Positions 9,470 to 17,888 of a stretch of DNA of 64,000 nt are shown piece by piece. The position numbers and the translations under genes are program-made. The notes beneath the pieces were generated by a model. It did no database searches. It was given only the letters and a program-made list of their open reading frames with translations, and had not been told where the DNA came from. Location: assembly GCA_025062325.1 (NCBI GenBank), contig JANXAL010000116.1, positions 1 through 64,000 on the forward strand, given 5' to 3'. The first letter of the stretch is position 1; each line of letters begins with the position of its first letter. Origin of the DNA: Roseiflexus sp. Its GTDB lineage: Bacteria; Chloroflexota; Chloroflexia; Chloroflexales; Roseiflexaceae.

Positions 9470-10063
9470 ATGCTCACGCCCGAAATGCTGATCGCCGCAT
9501 ATTGCCAGGGCATATTTCCAATGGCAGACGATCACGGCGTCATTCGCTGGTACGACCCGCATCCTCGCGCGATTTTGCCGCTTGAGACGTTCCATGTGCC
9601 GCGCCGCCTGGCACGCACGGTTCGTAAGGGTGTGTTTACGATCCGCACAGACACTGCCTTTACCGAGGTCATGCGCGCCTGCGCCGAGCCTGCGCCGGGG
9701 CGCGAAACGACCTGGATTTCAGAAGAGATGATTGAGGCATACACCGCGCTGCACCGCCTAGGGTTTGCGCACAGTGTCGAAGCCTGGCGTGACGGTCGTC
9801 TGGTCGGGGGATTGTACGGCGTAGCGATCCGGGGCCTGTTTGCGGGCGAAAGCATGTTCAGCCGCGAACGCGACGCCAGTAAGGTCGCGCTGGTGCATTT
9901 GGTTGAGCGGTTGCGGCGCGGTGGGTATGTGCTGCTTGACTCACAGTTCCTCGGATCGCCACACCTGCTTCAGTTCGGGCTGATCGAAATTCCGCGGTGG
10001 GAATACAAGCGACGGCTAGCGCAGGCGCTGCAGGTCAATGCCGTGTGGGACGCTCCAGCGTGA
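9470..10063 (+). CDS. aat: leucyl/phenylalanyl-tRNA--protein transferase
   Basis: Transfers Leu or Phe from aminoacyl-tRNA to the N-terminus of proteins starting with Arg or Lys, marking them for ClpS/ClpAP degradation (bacterial N-end rule). The 197 residues include the hallmark segments YCQGIFPMA, IRWYDPHPRAILPLE, SVEAWRDGRLVGGLYGV, FAGESMFSRERDASKVAL and DSQFLGSPHLLQFGL. It is shorter than the E. coli enzyme mainly at the ends but keeps the core. It begins 16 bases after the AAA ATPase, so the two are probably cotranscribed. It ends convergently with the protease gene at 10070. Confidence 0.93.
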   Translation: MLTPEMLIAAYCQGIFPMADDHGVIRWYDPHPRAILPLETFHVPRRLARTVRKGVFTIRTDTAFTEVMRACAEPAPGRETTWISEEMIEAYTALHRLGFAHSVEAWRDGRLVGGLYGVAIRGLFAGESMFSRERDASKVALVHLVERLRRGGYVLLDSQFLGSPHLLQFGLIEIPRWEYKRRLAQALQVNAVWDAPA

Positions 10064-10069
10064 TCCGGG

Positions 10070-11326
10070 TTACTCGCGGGGGCGCGCGCCAAGCGTCATC
10101 GAGATCTGTTCCTGACGATCGCCACGCTGCACGGTGACGACCACGGTGTCGCCGACGGACGTTTCGAGTTCAAGGTAACTGACGAGTTCATCGCTATCGC
10201 GCACCGGTTGACCATTGATGGCAATGATGATATCGCCGCCGACGGGTAGTTCGCGCCCGCCAACCACGACGCGCCGAGTTCCGCCGCGCAGTCCGGCGCG
10301 TTCTGCGGGACTATTCGGCACAACTTCGGTGATCAGCACGCCCTGACGTGCCGGCAGGTTCAGACTTTCCGCCAGCAGCGGATCGACATCGCGCATACCA
10401 ATGCCCATCCACGGGTGATCGTAGCGGCCGTCACGAATGAGCGCTGGCACTACACGACTGACAGCGTTGGAGGGGACAGCATATCCAACGCCCTCAAATG
10501 CGCCGGAACCGCTGCTGATGGCCGTGTTGACGCCAATCACCTCGCCATAAATATTGAGCAGTGGACCGCCGGAGTTGCCCGGATTGATCGCCGCATCGGT
10601 CTGAATGATGTTCGGGATGCGGAAGCGCCCGCCGCTGCTGCTCGCCGGACCGCTAAGGCTGCGCCCGATGCCGCTGACGATGCCAACTGTCAGGGTGTTG
10701 CGCAGCCCGAACGGATTGCCGATCGCGATTGCGCGCTGCCCGACCTCGACAGTCCGCGAGTCGGCGAGGGGAAGCGGCGCCACGCCAGGGGGCAGTTCGT
10801 CAACCTTCAACACTGCCAGGTCGCTGCCCGGATCGCCGCCGACCAGACGCGCTAGCAGCACTGTGCCGTCAGGAAAGCGCACCTGAAACTTTGAGCCGTT
10901 TTCGACCACGTGATTGTTGGTGACGATGTGCCCCTGGTCATCGAACAGAAAGCCGGAACCTTGGCCAGTGGGCACAGTGAAAGGCGCCCCGCCGATCGGC
11001 GGGTGCTCAGTTACCACTTCGATACTGACGACCGACGGGTTCACCCGCCGGTAGAGCGCAATCAGCGCCGCCTGTTCCGCTTCCAGCGGGTTGGTCACTT
11101 CTGGCGGAAGCGTAGGTACTGGCGCCCGTGCGGGCAACGGTGCGGGGGTCACGGTTGGCGCCGACGGCGTAAAAGATGCACGGGTCTCTCTTGGCTGGAC
11201 CACAGCGGTCGAAGCAGCGGCCTGTTCGTCGGTCACCGGGCGCGACGGATTAACTGATGGCAGGGCGCACCCAGCAACCAATGCGAGTGCGCCTACAACA
11301 GCAGCAAGTTTCAGAAAAATACGCAT
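10070..11326 (-). CDS. HtrA/DegP-like serine protease lipoprotein with PDZ
   Basis: Envelope protease for damaged proteins. A lipoprotein signal ends in VAGC (~20), followed by a Thr/Pro-rich linker. The trypsin-like domain holds the triad His (TNNHVV, ~137), Asp (SDLAVLK, ~167) and Ser (GNSGGPLLN, ~250). One PDZ domain follows at ~310-410 (GVLITEVVPNSPAERAGLRGG). A single PDZ resembles DegS/HhoA-type members rather than DegP with two. The gene is complete at 418 residues. It starts 12 bases after the stop of the epimerase gene, so the two are probably one transcript. Confidence 0.92.
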   Translation of the reverse strand: MRIFLKLAAVVGALALVAGCALPSVNPSRPVTDEQAAASTAVVQPRETRASFTPSAPTVTPAPLPARAPVPTLPPEVTNPLEAEQAALIALYRRVNPSVVSIEVVTEHPPIGGAPFTVPTGQGSGFLFDDQGHIVTNNHVVENGSKFQVRFPDGTVLLARLVGGDPGSDLAVLKVDELPPGVAPLPLADSRTVEVGQRAIAIGNPFGLRNTLTVGIVSGIGRSLSGPASSSGGRFRIPNIIQTDAAINPGNSGGPLLNIYGEVIGVNTAISSGSGAFEGVGYAVPSNAVSRVVPALIRDGRYDHPWMGIGMRDVDPLLAESLNLPARQGVLITEVVPNSPAERAGLRGGTRRVVVGGRELPVGGDIIIAINGQPVRDSDELVSYLELETSVGDTVVVTVQRGDRQEQISMTLGARPRE

Positions 11327-11338
11327 ATGTTTTATCTC

Positions 11339-12274
11339 CTATGACGGGCGCGCGAGCGCTGCGCGCAGCGCCGGTTCTAGTGTCGGATACGCAAACTGAT
11401 ATCCCAGTGCCTGTGCTTTTGCCGGTATGGCGCGCTGGCGTTCAATGAGCAGGGCAGGCGCCATTTCACCAAGGAGCAGGCGGAGAACAAATCCGGGCAA
11501 CGGCAACCAGGACGGTCGCCCCAGCACACGCCCCAGCGTTGCGCTGAAATCGCGGTTGCGCTGCGGCTCCGGCGCAACGCCGTTGAAGGGACCGCTGGCG
11601 CGCTCATCGTCAATGCAGCGCATGATCAGTCCTACCTCATCGTCCAGGTGAATCCACGACCACCATTGCGTTCCCGGCAGAATAGGGCCGCCGACGAACA
11701 GTTGAAACGGCAACAGCAGTCGCGCCAGCGCTCCTTCGCGGCGGTCGAGCACGATCCCAGTGCGGATCATCACCGTGCGAACGCCAAGGTCTGCCGCGCG
11801 ACATGCTTCGCCTTCCCAGGCGACGCACACCTGCGCTAGGAAGTTGCGCCCTGGCGGAAAGCTTTCGTCAACCAGCTCATCGCCTCGCGGGCCATAATAG
11901 TCAATGCCGGAAGCGCATACAAAAACCGAGGGGCGATGCGCAGCGCGCGCCATTGCTTCGACCAGTGCGCGCGTACTGCGGGTGCGGCTTTCGCGGATTT
12001 CGCGCTTATAGGCAGGCGTCCAGCGCCGACCGGCGATCGAAGCGCCTGCCAGATGAACGACCGCGTCTGCGGTTGCTAGCGCAGACTCCCACGCGCCGCC
12101 AGTGGCAGCGTCCCAAGCGACATACTGTGCAGCGCCAGGAAGGAGGGTACGGGCTGCATCCGGTCGGCGGGTGAAGACCGTTACGCGGTCGCCGCGCGCC
12201 ATCAGGCGGCGACAGAGCGCTTTGCCGATTAACCCGGTGGCGCCGGTGACAATGACATGCTTGGATGCGGTCAT
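11339..12274 (-). CDS. TIGR01777-family NAD(P)-dependent epimerase
   Basis: Short-chain dehydrogenase-like sugar epimerase of the YfcH/SulA-type family. The Rossmann motif VTGATGLIGKALCRRL is at ~8-23; VVHLAGASIAGRRWT and SRTRSTRALVEAM are family hallmarks, as are the FVCASGIDYYG segment and the C-terminal DUF1731-like tail (QRAIPAKAQALGYQFAYPTLEPAL). It is about 311 residues from ATG 12274; ATG 12280 is also possible. The substrate is not known for the family. It lies upstream of the HtrA-like gene on the same strand. Confidence 0.88.
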   Translation of the reverse strand: MTASKHVIVTGATGLIGKALCRRLMARGDRVTVFTRRPDAARTLLPGAAQYVAWDAATGGAWESALATADAVVHLAGASIAGRRWTPAYKREIRESRTRSTRALVEAMARAAHRPSVFVCASGIDYYGPRGDELVDESFPPGRNFLAQVCVAWEGEACRAADLGVRTVMIRTGIVLDRREGALARLLLPFQLFVGGPILPGTQWWSWIHLDDEVGLIMRCIDDERASGPFNGVAPEPQRNRDFSATLGRVLGRPSWLPLPGFVLRLLLGEMAPALLIERQRAIPAKAQALGYQFAYPTLEPALRAALARPS

Positions 12275-12557
12275 AGGCATGTTCTAGAACGCTGCCAGCG
12301 ATTATGACAACGGTATTATAGCCGCTAGGCGCGTGATGTGCATACACTACGCGCCTCAGCGGAGCGATCACGTGCAGCGCGACTTGTAGGCAACGCTGTA
12401 TCGCTGCGTACCAAGGTAATGAATCTGGTCTTCAGCCCGCAGCGTTAAGACAATGCTTGCTCGGACGCAAAACATCTTCTGGCGGCGCCGTGCGGAGACG
12501 CTTCGTGATGACACTAGAGCGGCCTGTAGGGCGTAGCGCCTCGCAATAACAAGGCGT
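12275..12557 (-). other. intergenic, nothing firm
   Basis: Spacer between crtB and the epimerase. Short GC-rich inverted segments occur near 12520-12545 (GGCGTAGCGCCTCGC), which may end the crtB transcript, but there is no T-run. I see no coding frame or RNA gene. Confidence 0.4.
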
Positions 12558-13571
12558 TTAGCGACTCTCCTTGATCAGGCGATTCAGTTTCCGATAGGTG
12601 TGCCAGAGGATGGCAATCTTGCCGGTGAGCGGAACGTAAGCGCGCTTCTGGAAGACGTCGTAGTCATTGGCGACGATGCGCGGCAGAATCCCGCGATAGA
12701 TTTCCGCTGCCGCAGCAATAGCCATGCGCCCGTCAGGATCGAGCAGCGCTATGCCGGGCCAGGACTCATCGTACAGCGCGTGGGCGCGTTCTATTTCGAA
12801 ACGCATCAACGCCCGGAAACGATCATCAAGCCGACCCTGGAGGATGTCATCATCCGTCAGACCGAAACGGCGCAAGTCTTCCTGGGGAAGATAGATCCGA
12901 CCGCGTCGCGCATCTTCGCCGACATCGCGCAGAATGTTCGTCAGTTGAAGCGCCACGCCCAGTTTCACCGCGTATGGCGCTGCGCCATCACGATACCCGA
13001 TGATGTGCATCGAGAGCAGCCCGACCACCGAAGCGACGCGGTAACAATAGAGCCAGAGATCATCGAACGTCTCGTATCGGTGGACGGTGAGATCCATTGC
13101 AATCCCGGCCAGCAGTTCGTCGACAAGGAAACGCGGGATAGCGTAGCGTCGCACCGTATCGTCCCACGCGAGCAAGACCGGGTGATCGGCTGGCGGACGC
13201 GGTGCGTGAACACGCGCTACCCAGTTGGCAAGCGCACGCGCCGGGTCGTCAGTGGCGCGATCAACAGTATCATCGCTGGTGCGGCAGAACGCGTACAGTG
13301 CGCGCACTGCCAGACGTTTTTCGCGTGGCAAGAATTGCGAGCTTAGATAGAAACTGCGTGAGTTGATACGCGTGATCTCGACGCAGTGCCGGTAAGCCGC
13401 GTCGAGCGTCAGCGACGGCAGTGCGTCGATGGAATGCGTCTCATACCCGATCACGTCGGGTTCAGCTAGATGACGCAGGCTGGCGAGCAGGGCCGCAGCA
13501 TCGCGGATCGGCGCTTCGCGCTCGCCGAAAGCTCGAACCGATATGCTGGCGGAGTGTTGGAGCGATGCCAT
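12558..13571 (-). CDS. crtB: phytoene synthase (squalene/phytoene synthase family)
   Basis: Condenses two geranylgeranyl diphosphates to phytoene, the first committed step of carotenoid synthesis, at the membrane. ATG 13571 gives 337 residues. The first Asp-rich motif is CRTSDDTVDRA and the second LTNILRDVGEDARRGRIYLPQEDL, both complete; SRSFYLSSQFLPREKRLAVRALYAF is the family signature. HpnC/HpnD-type squalene synthesis is the alternative, but the CarH-type regulator directly upstream on the same strand favours carotenoids. It is separated from that regulator by 315 bases, so it probably has its own promoter. Confidence 0.85.
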   Translation of the reverse strand: MASLQHSASISVRAFGEREAPIRDAAALLASLRHLAEPDVIGYETHSIDALPSLTLDAAYRHCVEITRINSRSFYLSSQFLPREKRLAVRALYAFCRTSDDTVDRATDDPARALANWVARVHAPRPPADHPVLLAWDDTVRRYAIPRFLVDELLAGIAMDLTVHRYETFDDLWLYCYRVASVVGLLSMHIIGYRDGAAPYAVKLGVALQLTNILRDVGEDARRGRIYLPQEDLRRFGLTDDDILQGRLDDRFRALMRFEIERAHALYDESWPGIALLDPDGRMAIAAAAEIYRGILPRIVANDYDVFQKRAYVPLTGKIAILWHTYRKLNRLIKESR

Positions 13572-13886
13572 GGCCCCTGTCCTGGAACTATCAATTCTGT
13601 TACTAATGATCAACTGCTCAGTTACAGGAAAGGCGTATCAATCGCCGTGCTCCCCCATTCCGTGCATCGAATGCCAGCGCTATCGGAAAGTGCGCACACT
13701 TGCAACAATAACACACTGTCCCTGTGCAACGCCTTCTGCACAGAGCTTCACAGCATACCCCGCTTCTTGGCCAGGTGCGTGCAGACCAAGGCACGCTGGC
13801 TAGTTATCCTTATGCAAGAGCGCCCTCATGACGATATTGTAGCGCTATTTGCGCGAATGGTTGTCAACCATGAGGTGTTACGAGCA
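13572..13886 (-). other. crtB upstream region
   Basis: 315 bases between the CarH-type gene and crtB. I see no copy of the 11-bp repeat found at the regulator's own promoter, and no convincing -35/-10 pair. Probably holds the crtB promoter. Confidence 0.4.
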
Positions 13887-14837
13887 TCATAGGGGGATGG
13901 ATGTACCATTGCTTGACATGATTGCGCTGACGGTTTGCACCAGTTCGCGCGCATCGCGGCCAAGGAAGATGCCCGGAATAGCAGTGCACAGTTCGGGGTT
14001 GACATTGAAAATGCGTCCGCCATACCCAAAGTGAACCTGCGGGAACTCTTGCTGAACAGCTCGTGCCACTTCCAGCAGGTTCATCGCTGTTTCGAGCGTC
14101 GAAGCCGACAAACAGACCAGTTTTGGCTTGACTTTGCGAATAGTTTCGAGCAGGTCAGTGAGCGGCACCTGCGCCCCAAGGTACACGACGTGCCAGCCGC
14201 GCCGCACCAGGAAAAGACTGGCGAACATGATTCCCAGGTCGTGCAGTTCCTGTGGTGCACACCCAACCACAATCGTATCGCGCTGCGCCTGGTTCTCGAA
14301 TACGTTCAGCAAACTCGCCAGTTTTCGTCGCATAAACTCGGTGGCAAAATGCTCCGCTGCGACATTAATTTCGCCCCGATGCCAGCGTTCACCGATCTCC
14401 ACCATCGTCGGCTGGATCAGATCGAGCAGCACCTGCTCGAACGGATATAGTGCAAACGCCTCTGATACTAAGCGTTCAGCTTTCTGCGCATCGAACGTTG
14501 TCAACGCGACCACAAGCTCCTCGACGATGCAATCAATCGAACGGGTCGCGTCCAACTCGGCTCGAGGAGGCGTCTGATCGATCACGCTGGTCAGCAGCAT
14601 AATTGCATGGCTGATATTGACGCCTTCCGCCGTACGATCGCGCAGCCAGCGGATAATAGCAATGTCGCGCTCCGAGTAGAGACGGTGGCCGCCAGGCGTG
14701 CGTTGCGGGCACGGGATGCCGTAGCGTCGCTCCCAGGCGCGAAACGTGTCTGGCGGAACGCCGGTCTCACGTGCAACTGCTTTCGTATTGAAAACGGGCG
14801 CTGTCGAAAGTTGCCCGAGAGCTGGAGGTTGCGCCAT
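13887..14837 (-). CDS. carH: MerR-type regulator with B12-binding photoreceptor domain (CarH-like)
   Basis: N-terminal MerR winged helix (TKAVARETGVPPDTFRAWERRYG, with PGGHRLYSERD), a four-helix B12-cap region, then a Rossmann cobalamin-binding domain. The cap has WHRGEINVAAEH, an exact W-x9-EH, the signature residues that contact adenosylcobalamin in CarH/LitR photoreceptors. The cobalamin domain has ELHDLG (ExHxxG) supplying the lower-ligand His. Known CarH proteins are tetrameric repressors in the dark and release DNA in light. ATG 14837 has an SD-like GAGGG; ATG 14855 would add six residues. Two 11-bp tandem repeats lie between promoter and start. Placement upstream of crtB supports carotenoid control. 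Confidence 0.88.
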   Translation of the reverse strand: MAQPPALGQLSTAPVFNTKAVARETGVPPDTFRAWERRYGIPCPQRTPGGHRLYSERDIAIIRWLRDRTAEGVNISHAIMLLTSVIDQTPPRAELDATRSIDCIVEELVVALTTFDAQKAERLVSEAFALYPFEQVLLDLIQPTMVEIGERWHRGEINVAAEHFATEFMRRKLASLLNVFENQAQRDTIVVGCAPQELHDLGIMFASLFLVRRGWHVVYLGAQVPLTDLLETIRKVKPKLVCLSASTLETAMNLLEVARAVQQEFPQVHFGYGGRIFNVNPELCTAIPGIFLGRDARELVQTVSAIMSSNGTSIPL

Positions 14838-14866
14838 TGCAGTACGATCCCTCATGCGATTGTTAA

Positions 14867-14888
14867 GTTCTCTATATGTTCTCTATAT
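14867..14888 (-). promoter_or_regulatory. two tandem 11-bp repeats, candidate CarH operator
   Basis: GTTCTCTATAT occurs twice without a gap (ATATAGAGAAC on the coding strand). The block lies at about +5 to +26 from the predicted start site of the carH-like gene, so a bound oligomer would block transcription. Characterised CarH operators are also built of 11-bp direct repeats. A weaker TACAGA half-site lies just upstream. Confidence 0.6.
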
Positions 14889-14899
14889 TCCGATTCTGT

Positions 14900-14928
14900 A
14901 GATTAGCATAACGCACACCTCTTGTCAA
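14900..14928 (-). promoter_or_regulatory. promoter of the carH-like gene
   Basis: On the minus strand, TTGACA (14928-14923), a 17-base spacer, then TAATCT (14905-14900): near-consensus sigma-70-type promoter, 63 bases before ATG 14837. Confidence 0.75.
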
Positions 14929-14952
14929 AGCCTTGCACAGGCATGGGTGCTA

Positions 14953-15840
14953 TCACATCAGACGTGCAGCTACAAGATCCCGCACGGCTGCCAGTCCACG
15001 ACGCACGAGAGTCCAGGAGCGACCGCGATCTGTACTCATTGCGACCTCTCCTGCGGCAGATGCAACAAATGCGGTATCGATATGGTACCTGGCAGACGTG
15101 AGGACCGTTGCTGCGCCTGTCCAGGGAAATGCCGCGATCGCTGGCTCCCAGCCGTCGAGAGAACCGCGTGCCGTTCCGCCGTCCGCGAGCGCTGCGATCA
15201 GCGTTGGCGTTGCACTTGCCAGTATGGTAAAGGCAATTGCTTCACCCGGCATGCCGTCGATCAGGCGCCAGCCCGCACGTTCACCGACGTACACGCGCCC
15301 CCCGACGAGCGCGCAAAGGGTTTCCGCTGCTCTAGGCGCCGCAATAAGCGCGAAAGGAGCGTCCGGCAACAACGTGCCATACAATTCCCAGGTTGCGCCG
15401 TGATTGTCACTCGCCAGCACCTGCGCACCCAGTGCGCCGTAGAACCGTCCTGCATCATCGATGGCGAACGCGCCATATGCGCCGGGAAGCGCAATCCGCT
15501 GCCAACTAGCGCCCGCATCATCGCTGATGAGCAGTATGTTGCCTGCCAGCAACCCGACAAATGACGGTTGGCGCGGAGCGCTATACAGCGCAGCCCCGGG
15601 CGCCAGCGGGTCGCCGATGGGCAGCTCAGTCCACGTCTGAGCGCCATCCGTGCTGCGATGCACCCGTCCATCGGCGATGACCAGGGTAATCAGCGGATTG
15701 GATCCATCGACCCAGACCGAGTGCACCGTCGATCCCCGCAAAGTATGAATGCTGCGAACCCAGCGTCCCTGACCAGCGGGATTGCTGAGGAGCGCTAGAC
15801 CGTCATCGGTTGCCAGAAACAGCAGCGTGGCTTTTGCCAT
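14953..15840 (-). CDS. BNR/sialidase-like beta-propeller protein
   Basis: Predicted beta-propeller of 295 residues starting at ATG 15840 (MAKATLLFLATDDG). At least four BNR-type Asp-box segments recur: STDGAQTWTEL, SDDAGASWQRI, SDNHGATWELY and STDRGRSWTLV. There is no signal peptide, so it is probably cytoplasmic. It resembles YCF48-like and other WD40/YVTN-type propellers used as scaffolds, and sialidase catalytic residues are not evident. Function unknown. It lies in a minus-strand run downstream of the methyltransferase gene, with a 73-base gap, and ends 25 bases before the carH promoter. Confidence 0.75.
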   Translation of the reverse strand: MAKATLLFLATDDGLALLSNPAGQGRWVRSIHTLRGSTVHSVWVDGSNPLITLVIADGRVHRSTDGAQTWTELPIGDPLAPGAALYSAPRQPSFVGLLAGNILLISDDAGASWQRIALPGAYGAFAIDDAGRFYGALGAQVLASDNHGATWELYGTLLPDAPFALIAAPRAAETLCALVGGRVYVGERAGWRLIDGMPGEAIAFTILASATPTLIAALADGGTARGSLDGWEPAIAAFPWTGAATVLTSARYHIDTAFVASAAGEVAMSTDRGRSWTLVRRGLAAVRDLVAARLM

Positions 15841-15913
15841 TGGAGTTCTCTCCGCAGTACAGCGCTTCCAGCATCTCCTAGGAAGATTGACTAGAAGGCG
15901 CAAAGCTTGGCGG

Positions 15914-16783
15914 TCACTCTGTCCCTCTGCGTCCGTCCTTCGGCGGAACCCTCTCAGACTGTGGAGAGGGAAACGCCAGTGTGAACAACACAATGCCGTG
16001 CTGTTCGTCGCGCTGTGGATACAGCCCGGCGGCACGGAAGCGTTGAAGCAACTCCTCACGCGACCAGAACACGATACCGCCTGCAGAAACAGCGAACTGT
16101 ACGGCGCGACCGACAGCACCCTGCGCCGTAAGCAATGTCATTGCCACGAAGCGGCCGTCGTCGGTGAGAATGCGACGCACCTCACGCAGGCAGGCGTCAA
16201 GGTCACCGATCTCGTTAAGCGATCCGCCGATCGTCACACCGGATGCTGCACCGCTGGCAACCGGCAACGCCTGGGCCGACGCGCGCAGGTACGAGACCCG
16301 CACTCTAGCGGCGCGCGCGCGCTGGCGCGCTTCCCGTAGCATCGGCAGCGCATGATCGACTCCGATCACGTGACCTGGGGCGTAACGTATAGCCCGCGCC
16401 AGCGCGCGCGCGTACAGGCCATTCGAGCAGGCGACATCAACGAACAATCCGCCGCGCGCCGCATCGACCCACTCCGTTACCAGCGCCAGCTCGCGCTCAT
16501 ACGGGAACGATTCGCCGCTGAGCAGAGTCAGTGCGAAGGGACGCCAGAGTCGTTCGTATGCCCAGGCGGTCGCTGGAAGTTCGTTCGTCAATTGCGCGAT
16601 CGTCGGTGGACGGGGACGACCAAGGAAATCGGCAATCCCGTCGCGGATAGGGTAGACCGCACCACAGCCGCAGTGCAGCCCGCCAGCCACAATCTCGCCA
16701 TGAGCCTCGCAACGTGAGTCACGAAGATCGAGCGCGCCAGAGCATGTCGGGCAGCGCAACCATGGCAGCACTTCCTCATCCAT
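15914..16783 (-). CDS. SAM-dependent methyltransferase with N-terminal zinc ribbon
   Basis: Class I methyltransferase, 289 residues from ATG 16783. The N-terminus has a Trm112/YcgJ-like metal-binding ribbon: CPTC (~10-13), then CEAH and HCGCG (~45). Motif I is FVDVACSNGLYARAL (~105), and GVDHALPMLREARQRA carries the acidic ribose-binding residue. SLNEIGDLDACLREVRRILTDDGRFV is the usual motif IV-VI region of UbiE/BioC-like enzymes. Substrate unknown. Its start overlaps the end of the DUF309 gene by 8 bases, so the two are coupled. Confidence 0.82.
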   Translation of the reverse strand: MDEEVLPWLRCPTCSGALDLRDSRCEAHGEIVAGGLHCGCGAVYPIRDGIADFLGRPRPPTIAQLTNELPATAWAYERLWRPFALTLLSGESFPYERELALVTEWVDAARGGLFVDVACSNGLYARALARAIRYAPGHVIGVDHALPMLREARQRARAARVRVSYLRASAQALPVASGAASGVTIGGSLNEIGDLDACLREVRRILTDDGRFVAMTLLTAQGAVGRAVQFAVSAGGIVFWSREELLQRFRAAGLYPQRDEQHGIVLFTLAFPSPQSERVPPKDGRRGTE

Positions 16784-17165
16784 GATGCGGGTCTGTCTCG
16801 AGCGAGCGGATATGCGCATCAAGCGCGGCAGCAGTTGGCGGATCGAGGGTAATGCGCGGCACTGGCGCTGGCGGACCGCCGCTCAGAACGAACCGGTCCA
16901 TGGCAGCGATCAATGCCGCGACATCCATGCCGTGCATTGTGGGGCTGACTGCCACGAGTTTGGGACGGCTCTTGGCATAGTTGAGGCGCATGCCGCGCGG
17001 TTGGCCGCGCTTCCACTTCTCGAGAGCCGCTGCCGCCTGAATGATGCCTTTGTAGAACATCGCTTCCGACTGCGGCGCGTTGAGCCAGCAGATTTCCCAC
17101 TGCTCGTGCGCATGCCAGTATTCGCCCTCATTAAACAGCCGGATGCCCTCGAGGTAATGATCCAT
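16776..17165 (-). CDS. DUF309 domain protein
   Basis: Small helical protein of 129 residues. The family motif for a possible metal site, FNEGEYWHAHEQWE, lies at ~11-24, with FYKGIIQAAAALEKWKRGQPRG following. DUF309 proteins have no established function; the conserved HxxxE pattern suggests a metal or hydrolase-like site. First gene of a two-gene unit with the zinc-ribbon methyltransferase, overlapping it by 8 bases. Confidence 0.85.
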   Translation of the reverse strand: MDHYLEGIRLFNEGEYWHAHEQWEICWLNAPQSEAMFYKGIIQAAAALEKWKRGQPRGMRLNYAKSRPKLVAVSPTMHGMDVAALIAAMDRFVLSGGPPAPVPRITLDPPTAAALDAHIRSLETDPHHG

Positions 17166-17239
17166 ACCTACCTGCCAGAATGCCGCCTACCGCATTCGGT
17201 ACGCGCACGAAGCCGGGATTGGATGCGAATCATAACGCA

Positions 17240-17270
17240 CGAAGAGACGTTGCCGGGCAACGTCTCTTCG
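17240..17270 (-). terminator. hairpin after the A-type carrier gene
   Basis: Perfect 14-bp stem (CGAAGAGACGTTGC with its complement, 3-base loop) starting 23 bases after the minus-strand stop at 17294. The T-run is poor, so it may act as a factor-dependent or stabilising hairpin. Confidence 0.65.
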
Positions 17271-17293
17271 GGAAACAGATAGAACCGAAGCGC

Positions 17294-17743
17294 CTAGTAG
17301 CCGCTGCAGCACCCGCTGCTGCCATACCCGTCGTAATCGTCGTCGGTCGCCTGCTGTTCCTTCGCGCGGAACGAGTGACCACAACCGCAGCTCGACACCG
17401 CGTTCGGGTTGTCGATCTTGAAAGCTCCCGCCAGCATATTGTCCTGCTGGTATGAAATCGTGGCGCCCATCAGATACCGCGCGCTGATCGGATCGACCAT
17501 CACGCGCAGACCATGTGCATTCCACACCGTATCGCCGAAGCGCTCTTCGTTGTCGAAGGTCATGCCATACTGCAGACCGGAGCACCCGCCGCCGGAGACG
17601 AAAACGCGCAGACCGTACCCTTCAAGATTGCGCTCCTTCATCATGCTCTGCAGGCGGAGCGATGCGCCCTCAGTAATTTCGAGCACCGGCGAGCACTCAT
17701 TCTCGGGCTGCTGATTCATCACGTCCTGTTCGATGGTTGCCAT
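17294..17743 (-). CDS. A-type iron-sulfur carrier (ErpA/IscA/HesB family)
   Basis: Delivers Fe-S clusters to target enzymes. The core (~20-125) has the three ligand cysteines: GGGCSGLQYGM (~62) and SSCGCGHSF (~122-124). An unusual C-terminal extension (YDGYGSSGCCSGY) adds two more cysteines and glycine/tyrosine repeats, not part of typical carriers. 149 residues; SD AGGAGG precedes the ATG. The promoter at 17848-17876 drives it as a single gene. The next upstream gene on this strand, moaA, encodes a double-cluster Fe-S enzyme, a possible client. Confidence 0.9.
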   Translation of the reverse strand: MATIEQDVMNQQPENECSPVLEITEGASLRLQSMMKERNLEGYGLRVFVSGGGCSGLQYGMTFDNEERFGDTVWNAHGLRVMVDPISARYLMGATISYQQDNMLAGAFKIDNPNAVSSCGCGHSFRAKEQQATDDDYDGYGSSGCCSGY

Positions 17744-17833
17744 AGCGTGTGCGCCTCCTGACCGGTTTTGTGAGGTTGTATCGCACCGATACTACTGACG
17801 ACGCCCCTGGTCGTCGGTGAGTCGCCAACATTC

Positions 17834-17847
17834 CCTGATATTTCAGG
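17834..17847. promoter_or_regulatory. palindrome next to the -10 of the Fe-S carrier gene
   Basis: CCTGA-N4-TCAGG, directly downstream of the -10 box on the minus strand: a possible repressor site covering the transcription start. The binding factor is unknown. Confidence 0.4.
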
Positions 17848-17876
17848 AGTATACCAAAGTTATGCAAGAAATACAA
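17848..17876 (-). promoter_or_regulatory. promoter of the Fe-S carrier gene
   Basis: TTGTAT, 17 bases, TATACT on the minus strand, about 105 bases before the ATG at 17743. Confidence 0.55.
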
Positions 17877-17888
17877 TATCTAAATGAA

